From: Sinonovacula constricta
Taxonomy: Eukaryota > Mollusca > Bivalvia > Cardiida > Solecurtidae
Length of the DNA: 64,000 bases
NCBI GenBank assembly: GCA_007844125.1
Contig: CM017558.1
Coordinates: 46,069,164 to 46,133,163, forward strand
Direction of reading: 5' to 3'
The position numbers and the translations under genes were made by a program. Position 1 is the first letter of the stretch. Each line of letters begins with the position of its first letter. The notes beneath the pieces are model-generated. The model did not search any database and was not told where the DNA came from. It saw nothing but the letters and a program-made list of their open reading frames with translations. This document shows positions 54,834 to 64,000 of the stretch, one piece after another.

Positions 54834-57800
54834 CTTAAAATGACAACATAAAATTTGTACTTTTCAAGCATGTTGACTTGGCATGTACAAATATGATACA
54901 CAAATGTTAAATTATGTTTAATCTTATGTTAGCCTGTTGTATAAGTCAAACTAAACATTCGCCAAAATAAAACAAAACCTTTTCGCCTTTAACTCCCGAG
55001 CATGCGCCGCAGACCATTTCTGCTTCATCGACATCTGATCCCCCTGCCGCCCCGTCTTCACATTGTGCCATGCCTCCAAAATACGCCTGCAATTAACATG
55101 AGTTGAATATTAGGTTAAAAGCTGGTTGGCCATATATATATATTTTGTTGTATGACAATAAGATCTCTGCAGTCAAACTTGTACACAATCAAGGGGCTAA
55201 ATTACATTGGCCTTATAAAACAGACGGTCTCTAAATGCAGCAGGCAGTTTCTAATGTGAAACTCTTGTGTAGTAGAACTGGCACAAACTCTAACTACAAC
55301 TGCATTGTAATATGAGTGGTGAAAGTTATTATCATTTGACCTTTTGTAACTTGCGTACCAGTGCTATACCTACATATTTGGAAGTTTTGATTAAGAGACG
55401 AAACTGTAAACCATGAACGGTAGAACGTCCATTCATGAACAGATCTTAACCAGCCGATCTTAACCAGTTTAAAATAAAAAAAAAAATCCGTAGTTTGTAA
55501 AGGGGTAGCTACAGTAAGTAAGGACAGTAAAGACAGCGACACTGTGAAAAACTTATTTGGTATGGGCAATGTTTTCCAGATTGTTTGGAAAAAAAAAAAC
55601 ATTTACGAGGTACTTCTGATTTAAGTACAAATAGCACTCGACAACTTACAAAGCAAAGTCATAAAAATGTTTCGTTTTGGATATAAATCAATATTATTTT
55701 AGAAAAAAAGTAAATACAAATTGGTTTTCAAAGCCGAGATTATATTTATTCAAAAATCTCGTTTTCCCACCTTGCCACATTTACTACAGGGATAATAACA
55801 GTATCGGTCGAGCGCAAGACGTTGAACGTCTCTGTAATATGGACTTGAAGAGCTGGTTACTTCCGCTGTCTTGTCAAGGTTGTCAAACTGCGTGCGCATC
55901 ATCGCCTTTCGGCTGACGTCATCAAATAGTTCCCGGATGGGCAGCAGCAGGTGGTCCAAAAGAGGATGCTCCATTGTTTTCTACGGAGGAAAAACAAATA
56001 GGCCTTGGATACTACATATTCATATACGCAGGTCTACAGAATCATTTTCAATGAAAAGCAATAAAGGTGAGGAAATTACAGTAGTGCAATAGTTACGCTC
56101 GAACAGAAGGAAACACTTCTTAAGCTTTGACTAGATATCCCGACACAGTGATAAGGTTTGACAAACGGTGATCTATTATGGTCATCAAACTATTACCCCC
56201 GTTGGAAAGGACTGTACATCGAAACGAAGCGGCCTATGTGTCAAGCTTTGATATACACATGCAATGCGAACTGGTGAAAACACTATATTTTTCCTCGCTC
56301 AGGTCAAATGTATTCCCAGTTCAGTCTCTCTGGCGACTATTAGGAAATATTTACTCTAAGGATCAGCATCAGCAGATTATTTGACGTATGACCCACATTA
56401 CCTAGGTTACTGTTTATGCGGGGACCTTTGTGTCAAAAATGTTGCTAATATAGTGAAGAAGGAAACTCTTCGCCCCACTCCTAAATTAATTTAATTAGGA
56501 AATATGACAAAGTCCTATGAGCGTTGCAACATAAAAAATAAAAAGCCAGGTCTAAAAGTGAGAACAAATCCGTGACGAGTGCTCTTACCTCGCACTTCCT
56601 GATGGGTTTCTCAAATATAAGCAATTAATAGAAACCTGATCTATTTGAACCAAATTGTGCTAGCGATGACGTATTCTAAAAGGTAAATTATGACGATATT
56701 AATTAGTGACGTAATTGAAAAAAAATCTAAATTGTATTAAGAGAGAGAAATAAAATTCATATTTTTAAGAACTCTAGAAGATTCTTGATCGTTAATGAAA
56801 TTAAATTATTGCATTAATTATAAATAACCAGGGAAGAGGAGTAAATGATTATAACATCCTATTAATGTATGAATGGAATTGGGGAACTCAACTCCAACGC
56901 AACAATCCTTATATAATGAATTGAATGACAACATAGATTACATGCATTGGGGTAATTTTTACGACCTCCACAGTACACAAATAGCAGTGTTGAAATCAAC
57001 GAATTAAGAAAAATGATATAGTATTATGAGCATTGCAACATATACTTAAATTTGAAGACACAACATAAAGGCATTGACATGCATGCAAAATTTAAAGGTG
57101 AAGGTGCGGCCATCAAGGCTCTGAATATATATAGCCTTGGCCGAGTTAACATACATAAACGTACTCATTACTTATTGTCTGAAGCAATTTGATTTATGTC
57201 CAAAATGTCCAAACAAGTAAAATTGACAGACTAAAGGTACATACCTTGCAAATAGGACAAAGAAGGAAGTTGAATGTGATCCGAGGGCCGACCCACCGGT
57301 TTTCAAGAATCCTCTTGACACAGTGAACGTGGAACACATGGGAACAACCCAGCTACAAGAAGGTGAACACTGGTATAATGTATGGTAAATTACTAGTTGT
57401 AAATCGCCTGTTTGTAGATGAGTTCACACAACGAAAGTTAAAACTATAAAACTGGGAAAATGTAAAGGTCTGTCAGATATGACTAACACTTTGTCAGAAA
57501 CTGTTTGTACTCACGCAATCGAAAATCAACTAGTTTGTCGTTAGCGTTATTCCAGAGTAGGATTATGCGAACAGAAATGTCATTGTTACCTTATTGTGGT
57601 CCATGTTCAGAACATAAACTGTCACTGAAGTACCAGAAAGGTCATTCAGCTATCTGCTAATGTATGAACATTAGATAATATCAAATCATTTACAACATGG
57701 TTATAAAAAGTGGTGTTTATTCTGGGTTGACGACAGTACAGACTGCAACATTTGTGTTCACCTGATCATGCTTGTATGTGGAAAATTAACTTTATATTGT

Positions 57801-60424
57801 TTTATTTGATGCATAGTATGTTGTTTAATGCCACGTTCCTCACCATTAACACAGGTGCGGCCATTAGCGGATGCGTGTAGCAGATGATACAATCGTCCAC
57901 GACCGACTGGCCGTGTGGGCGGCACGCCATTTGGAGACATGGGGGACACTTTGTCTCGCCCTTGTAACCCAAGCAAGGGTGACGGCAGGGCAATAACTTC
58001 GTACAACATTTGTCCTTATGATGTAGCATACTTGCAGTAAAACGCTCTGAAAATACGCATTTGTTCATAACCACGCACGTATATTACTCGAAAAAAATGA
58101 TATTACAGATTTTTTAAATATAACTGCCCAACCAACTCGAGATACAAGTTTTATATGTAATACAGACGAGTTTACAGAAGTTAAACCGATAATTGGAAAG
58201 TGTGTTTAAAGATATATGTCATATCAACGTATAATTTAGAAGCTTACGGTAGTAAAGTAAGAGCATGGTTGATACTCACGTTGTTTCGGTTTGGGTGTAG
58301 CCGAGTGCTCGGCGACAAAGGACCCACTATCAGCGACATCCATGTCCGGGCTCGTGGTTTTTATAAAAGACAACAGTGTAGAGAATATTCCTTTTCCTTG
58401 CTGACCTCGTGATCTGGGAAACTTCTCAAATTGTCCCTTCGGACCGTGAAGTTCCCGAAGGAAAGTCTGTTGATAAGTTTAAGAAATAAAAAAAACTCTC
58501 GCAAGTCATTTCACAATTGTCGTTCTTTAGACTACATATTTAATGCAGTACAACAGGCAAACGAGACATACATGTGTTCTGAGGTTAAATATGTATGTTT
58601 GTACGTGTATTATGTTAATAGAATGTCCTCTTTAATTTCCTATTTACTTTCGTTTTCAAAAATGAATAATGTCACATATGTCACATAAAAGAAAAGAAAA
58701 TAACATGAGAACACGACTAAGTCATTTCACAAAGGACAGTCGTTCGTTTTTACTAGACAACGGAACTAATGCAGAAAGGCAATGAAGGATCATTAACAAG
58801 GTTATCTTCCACACATTGCATAAAACTATCTCTATTATGTCGGTTTTGACTAATTTTGTCCCATTTAGATTTTGCCTTTATTTTCGTTTTGAATAAATAC
58901 AAAGTAATATCTATAAATAGAATTTCGGTATTTCAATCAATGCATAACTGTACTTATTTCTTCCTGTTATAAGGCAGCCTCTTTTTACGCAAGTTAAGCT
59001 ATTGAAATGATGTACCTCGATAATGTTGATTGTAATAAGGCTATTCATTTCAACAGAATAAAGGCTATAATACGCAGACATTCAGTCAGTCAGAATACAT
59101 ACAGAAATCGTTAATTTGAAGCATTACTTTGTTTAAAAGTCAACTTGTCAGCACATTATATAAAGGCTTATTTACTCAGCTCACTGAAATGTTTTCTGTT
59201 TCTAAATTAAAACCATATGTCTACTGATTTAAAAAAAGTTTTTGACTTTTCTAGGTGTCTCTCACGTAGAACTGATTCAATTTAAGATTATTTTCTTATT
59301 TGACTGAACACGGACCCATTTAACCAGTTTCCAGTCGCCGCCCTGTGGCCTGATGACGACGGACACCACGCGGAGACTGGTCGGCGCATCGACGTCGTTG
59401 AACATCGACACACACTGGACCATGGTGTTTGCTGAAACGTCTGGTGGGTAATCAAGGAAACCACAACCCAGCGCTGGAAAGGCGATAGACTCCATCTTGT
59501 TGTCGTGCGCGAGTTTCAGGCAAGAGCATATCATGTCACATAACGCCTGGGAAACAGTTAAAATAAAGCTGTATTAATATTTATCAAAAGTTGAAAATGG
59601 TATAACTACTGTTATGTAAGGATTCACAGCTTCTTGGCCCATCAGTTATATTTAATTAAAGTTCACATTTTTTATTTTGTTTTATGTCTTTACTTTTCTG
59701 TCTCAAATTCGTGTATTATTCACAATCGTGACAATATTAATTTCTACTCTGCCATTTAATGTCTTAAATCTGCACAAAAAGACTATAATACTCGTCAGTT
59801 AGATTTGTGTACCTGTTTGCCTGTGCTAGCGAATGATCTTCCAATGAACTAGCAATCGCCATGTCAATCTAGTTTAGGCAAGTATTTGAGTTATTATTTA
59901 CTTGATAGTATCATTCGTTTTCGCTTTATTTAGAAAACGATATGTAAGGCAATACTTCATTTTGGCTACCATTCTCTTTAAAAATTATTAATGGCACTAT
60001 TAAATCACACTACATTACGAAAAAGAGGATTATTTCCTTTTTGTGTGTATTTAATGTTTTAAGGTGTTCCCAACACAAGTGGCCAATGTAATTAACTAAT
60101 AAGACACGTTAAAATAAGATATTGAGTTTTAAAAAGGTTGACGAGTTAGTATTAGGCTACTGACAAGTACTGAACAACTACCCTTACCTTACGAGATCCC
60201 TCCATGTCAGCGTAATCCCATGCCGGTAGTGCCACGTGGAAAACATATTGACACTGAAGACTGTAACCTTTGGTTATCGCCACCTGCCCGAGATCTATAC
60301 CGCGCGGATATTTCGAGGCACATTCCTCCTGGATCTTTGGCCCGGCTTGCTTTAGTAGGGACTGAGACAAGAAGCCGAGATTCAGGTGGAGAGCCTTATT
60401 GGTGCTGTTCACTATAATGTCAGC
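54555..60424 (-). CDS. Macro domain-RING-tandem-cysteine E3 ligase-like gene, copy B
   Basis: The same eight-exon structure as copy A encodes about 520 residues in one uninterrupted frame. Seven exon lengths are identical (237, 231, 203, 108, 210, 108 and 279 bp). The linker exon is 187 bp, 30 bp shorter than in copy A. The predicted mediator Cys, relay Glu and His, and esterifying Cys are all present. Introns differ in length and content from copy A, so the duplication is not recent, while coding exons are conserved. The first macro strand and the start codon are upstream, probably beyond the window end. It is predicted to be an active RCR-type E3 with an ADP-ribose-binding module. The biological role is inferred. 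Confidence 0.8.
54979..55086 (-). CDS. Copy B exon 7: mediator-loop exon
   Basis: A 108-bp exon reads [16 protein letters not shown] and [10 protein letters not shown], keeping the predicted mediator Cys and relay Glu. The donor is AAG/GTTTTG, weaker than in copy A. Confidence 0.83.
55087..55770 (-). other. Copy B intron 7
   Basis: AT-rich intron, nothing else seen. Confidence 0.6.
55771..55980 (-). CDS. Copy B exon 6: helical linker and first Cys pair
   Basis: A 210-bp exon (acceptor TCCGTAG, donor AAG/GTGGGA) reads [20 protein letters not shown] and [18 protein letters not shown], almost identical to copy A. Confidence 0.87.
55981..57244 (-). other. Copy B intron 6
   Basis: A 1.26-kb AT-rich intron, nothing else supportable. 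Confidence 0.6.
57245..57352 (-). CDS. Copy B exon 5: second half of RING
   Basis: A 108-bp exon starting [20 protein letters not shown] and ending CPICK, with TTGTAG acceptor and AAG/GTATGT-type donor. The encoded protein appears identical to that of copy A. Confidence 0.88.
57353..57843 (-). other. Copy B intron 5
   Basis: Ordinary intron, nothing else seen. Confidence 0.6.
57844..58046 (-). CDS. Copy B exon 4: zinc-binding lead-in and first RING half
   Basis: A 203-bp exon, phase 1 to 0, reads [20 protein letters not shown], then CPPC and [16 protein letters not shown]. The cysteine after MAAPV in copy A is a Leu here, but it is not needed as a RING ligand because the next exon supplies the third Cys. 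Confidence 0.87.
58280..58466 (-). CDS. Copy B exon 3: linker
   Basis: A 187-bp exon, phase 0 to 1 (acceptor CAACAG, donor GTGAGT), begins [17 protein letters not shown] and has [15 protein letters not shown]. It is ten codons shorter than copy A in the middle, with ends conserved. Confidence 0.75.
58467..59315 (-). other. Copy B intron 2
   Basis: AT-rich intron containing the ISRE-like 12-mer ACTTTCGTTTTC at 58,646-58,657. Nothing else is supportable. Confidence 0.55.
59316..59546 (-). CDS. Copy B exon 2: macro domain, C-terminal half
   Basis: A 231-bp exon reads [20 protein letters not shown] and [11 protein letters not shown]. The likely donor is TGG/GTCCGT, the same position as in copy A and again with C at +3. 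Reading through would end at a TGA near 59,277. Confidence 0.75.
59547..60187 (-). other. Copy B intron 1
   Basis: AT-rich intron with no further feature. Confidence 0.6.
60188..60424 (-). CDS. Copy B exon 1 of those visible: macro domain, N-terminal half
   Basis: A 237-bp phase 0-0 exon (acceptor TTACAG, donor AAG/GTAAGG) begins [20 protein letters not shown] and has [17 protein letters not shown] and [11 protein letters not shown]. It has the same modified loop as copy A in place of the GGGVAGAI type. Confidence 0.85.
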
Positions 60425-62960
60425 CTGTAACATACCAGGATGTCGACCCTATAATATACTTAGCTTTATAATTGCATGTGATGACGTCACAGTTTTAAGA
60501 ACTGACTTTATTTTAAACAGTTATTATCATTTCATGTCCGCTTTTATTGAAGACCTTATTTTATTTTCATCATGGTGTTTTGTTTTTTATATGTTGAGTC
60601 ATAAAGCAAGCTTCTTCTTAAGCAAATAAACATATAAACATAAGAACTATGAAAACTAAAATAGAATAAAATTGGAGGATCCATATCGGGCGAACTGTGC
60701 ACCATTGATTGCAGATTTAATTTGATACTGCATTGAACGTGATTTTATTTTAACACTATTCCCTTCTACAAAAAGCTATTCTATGGAAGCTTTTAATCCA
60801 ACTACACGCATCTCGACGATATTGTTACAGTAGATAATCATTTGGTTGCTCAAATGATCCATCTGATTTACCCTCCAGAACTTACCCTTAACAAAGCAAT
60901 TAAATACCTGACATTTAAATGCTACATATCTACATTGATTCACTGCTTTATATGACAACGTCTATAGCTATAATTTATTACAAGCGAGATTATTTTAAAT
61001 TTTTGTGAATTAAGTGTTAACAATACCTTGATGGTGATCCACCTCGTGCGCTATTTTGTTTGCACTTATGTAGACAAATCTAATGCTTAGAATCAAGTGT
61101 ACCTGTTCAAACGTTTAGAAACCTGCCTTTCGATTCTACAAATTAAGGGAATTTCAAATTTCTTTCACCGTAACAATTTTATTGATTTACATGATAGTAG
61201 CAGAATAAAAACACTAATGCAGCAAGACATAAGCCATCCTGCATTTTATGGAAAGTAAATGTTTTAAATACGATAAAAATAATTTGATATAATCAATAAA
61301 TTTTCTGACCGCTTTACAAAACTTATCAGTAAAATCATTGCTGTCAAATATAACCCGGGAATCCTTCGTATTACAGGTAAGAAATTGCATTGCTTTTAAA
61401 TTATATGACCAGACGGGATACGGTGACTAAATTTGGACAGTCACCGTCGGAATTATGTCTTCATATCTCCAGTCGTGCCCTATTTAGGTAAAATATCTTT
61501 AGCGGTCTCAGTGATCGGTTACTTGAGATAACACAAAAGGTACATGTATTACATCTGGATTTTGTTTGCCTCTGTTATTTAATATGCCATTTGCTGATAA
61601 TTTCTCTGATTATGTATAATAAAAATTTGGAATCTTGTAACATATAATCATTTCAAAATAATGCATATTTGGTATTGTTTTGGATATAACTCAAAAGCAG
61701 GTGCTTGCTGCTAGTTGTCTCACTTTATTTACACACTGTGTTGATAAGAAAACCTATAGAAAATGCGAGGTTGGGCCGCTTCTCAAATCAAAATGTAGTA
61801 CCCAAGTGAATCCTTTTGCCGACTAACTGTTCCCAGGCGATAATTTTTTTCTGTTTATTTTTTTCTCGTCTCGTGTTTTACTACTTTTACATTTACTCTG
61901 TATGCCTGTATCTAGTGTTAGTCCATATTTTAGTATGGGTTGTACTTCTCATAGCAATAACGACTACACCAGTTTTTCCGTGAACTCTTCAATGGTCCAT
62001 ATTAATGGTTAAACATCTCTTTGCGCATAAATTGTATTGTTCTGTCAATAATAAGTATTTCAGATTTAATTTGGTACCTTTTCCAATAAAGCACACAGGA
62101 AGGTGAAGAAAAAACTTGACGAGTCGAATAACAACCTAGACTAGTAATCACACACTTCTGCACACTGTGACAGGCATAGGTGTACTGTTTTTCGGTACCT
62201 TAGTTTTGTTTGGATTGCGAAAGAAAATTAGGCTTTTTATTTTAATGGGACATTTATGTTGTAGCTTTACGCGCTAAATTAAATTAAAGAGTATCCATAC
62301 ATAAGACTGACTAGTTTGAACTGAGGGTTTTGTAAGTTCAAATCCTAGAATGGGCCAAACTTTATTGTCCTTATTATGTAGCTTTGACTATCGTTTGTGC
62401 ATCAAATTAGAAAGGAAATTTTGACTGATTTATTTTACATTTTTAACAGATGCACTTGTTAGATGCCGATAATAATGTATTTCCTATGTGATATGGTACT
62501 AGATATATTCAAAACTATACCAATAACAAAACTTGGCACAAACCCTCGAGTTTGAAACAGGTATCTCAATAAAAGAACTCGGTTGGGGTTATTTGTAGAT
62601 CGGGAACCCAAAGCAGAAAATTGAAAATGTGTATGAAATCAGTTTTTAAAGATAATGATACATTGTAATTTTTATTGATGTTGATTCAAAGTTAGAATTA
62701 AACATGCTTAAAATCACAATACCATTGGTGATTTCCTTACCTTTTCCTAGTATCAGTTAGACCTTGTCTGCCTTAATATGCTTAGCTTTCTTACATATTG
62801 TATTCTACGACTTCGACATTTTTTGTTCTTCTATATAATTGATTGTATGATAAATTTAGAGTACCTTAAAATTAGGGTACCTAAATGTTACATTATTAAC
62901 GCCTTTGACAAACGAAAGATTAGGACCATTGGTGAGGTGGTAACTACCCGGTGCAAGGCG
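60425..62960. other. Upstream of copy B, no exon confirmed
   Basis: The missing 5' exon(s) of copy B are not recognisable here. A 76-bp minus-strand stretch at about 61,026-61,101 is open and bounded by a CAG acceptor and an AAG/GTATTG donor, but it has no macro-like sequence. A tRNA-like B box (AAGTTCAAATCC) at about 62,334-62,345 hints at a SINE remnant. Confidence 0.3.
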
Positions 62961-62962
62961 TT

Positions 62963-63105
62963 AATATTCTTGCACAGGTAATATTCTTGCACAGTTAAAA
63001 TTTTGCACAGTTAATGTTCTTGCACGGTTAATGTTCTTGCACAGTTAATGTTCTTGCACATAAAATATTCTTGCACATGAAATATTCTTGCATAGTTAAT
63101 ATTGT
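62963..63105. repeat. 17-19-bp tandem repeat
   Basis: About eight units of the type GTTAATGTTCTTGCACA follow each other with small variations. Confidence 0.9.
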
Positions 63106-63864
63106 TTCGACTGGTGTCGCTATATCAGTTCATTTATAAAATGACATGCTTACTAAACGACGAAATAGTGTAACAGAAAGAACAAGCCAGCAACAAACTA
63201 GTACAGTAATGTTTTATTTAAATAAACAATTAAATCTATGGCGAAACAAAATAATAACAACAAATATATCAGACAAAATTTGAGAATGCAAAATAAATGT
63301 TAGCTTACAGTTTGTCCCTTTAGGAGGTGTCCAATAAATAATCCAACGTCGAATAATCCTGAAGAGTTTTCAGTAGAACGTCCTCGTAGATAAGCACAGA
63401 TGAAATAATCCAAAGTAAGAACAATACAAGAATGTAATTAATATAATTCCAAATCCAACACTTTAATATTTATATCACTGTAGAATATAATAAGTCCACA
63501 TAAGTTCCAACAAAGAAAGGTTTAATATAGAAGCTGCAAGTATTTCCAAACTGAATGTCCAAACTTAAACTTAAATCGACTAACACGCCCTTATATAGAC
63601 CCAAAGAATATCTAGAACGCAGAAGTCTCCAGAACATTAACGAAACCCAGTTAAAAATAAACAAATGAATTTCCTAGCATGAACGTTTTCTTTCTAGCTG
63701 TTACGCGAATGCAACGTCATGCGAAATACGTCATTAATTCTGCACCGATAAACAACACCTTAAACGCGGGTGTACTACTGTAATAACAAAATTCTTGCAC
63801 AAGTGCGACCATCTCATGTCAAATCTGAGAAGGATTTTCAAGAACCTTAGACGTCGCTAAATAA
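63106..63864. other. Gene-free stretch
   Basis: Nothing supportable is seen, apart from another TTCTTGCACAA word at about 63,791. Confidence 0.4.
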
Positions 63865-63948
63865 GCATTTGCATTGATTTAGTAAACAAAAATTCTAGTT
63901 TATATAGCATTTGCATTGATTTAGTAAACAAAAAATCTAGTTTATACA
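63865..63948. repeat. 42-bp direct duplication
   Basis: GCATTTGCATTGATTTAGTA followed by AACAAAAA and TCTAGTTTATA occurs twice in tandem, starting at 63,865 and 63,907. Confidence 0.93.
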
Positions 63949-64000
63949 TGTATTGTTAAGGCAACAGGGTGATGTTGTATAAAAGGTGGAACTTCAGCTT

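Overview
This looks like animal nuclear DNA, most likely from a mollusc and probably a bivalve. It is AT-rich and gene-poor, its genes are cut into short exons with GT-AG introns, and it is full of tandem repeats, tRNA-derived SINE heads, a LINE, TIR transposons and an oyster-pearl-like tandem-repeat element. The species cannot be fixed from the sequence alone.

The main host content is on the minus strand. Two tandem copies of one gene are present: copy A exons at 27,983-36,290 and copy B exons at 54,555-60,424. Each copy shows eight exons with matching phases, and seven of the eight have identical lengths between copies. They encode a macro domain, a short linker, a zinc-binding/RING module and a tandem-cysteine domain like the C-terminus of MYCBP2/PHR1 (the RING-Cys-relay, RCR, E3 ligase). 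The residues known to matter for RCR esterification chemistry appear to be present in both copies. A macro domain joined to an RCR ligase is the most interesting host feature here. A possible 19-codon first exon for copy A lies at 49,761-49,817 with an ISRE-like site about 115 bp upstream. If that link is right, the first intron is about 13 kb and holds a viral remnant, a minisatellite, a pearl-like element, a Mutator-like/exonuclease gene fragment and a hAT-like element.

The second major item is a GC-rich block at about 15.05-24.3 kb, clearly foreign to its surroundings. It is a decayed endogenous dsDNA-virus or virus-like element. It carries a family B DNA polymerase that reads on into an SF1 helicase and an HNH/endonuclease VII-like domain, a probable major capsid gene on the opposite strand, a penton-like gene, a fibre-like gene, two small membrane proteins, an acidic repeat protein and several unknown genes. 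Nearly all carry frameshifts or stops, several at G/C homopolymers. A second, older and internally deleted copy of the same element lies at 38.8-42.3 kb in the same gene order.

The rest is repeats: 18-21-bp and 72-bp arrays (2.3-5.3 kb), a 5'-truncated and internally deleted LINE (8.15-10.98 kb), a 1.79-kb TIR element with exact 6-bp target duplications and nested SINEs (12.8-14.6 kb), a 19-bp minisatellite (36.6-38.1 kb), a 15-bp minisatellite inside viral copy 2 (41.25-41.8 kb), a 145-bp array (43.0-44.7 kb), a hAT-like element (48.2-49.2 kb) and small repeats near the end. Long stretches between these hold nothing I can support as a gene.
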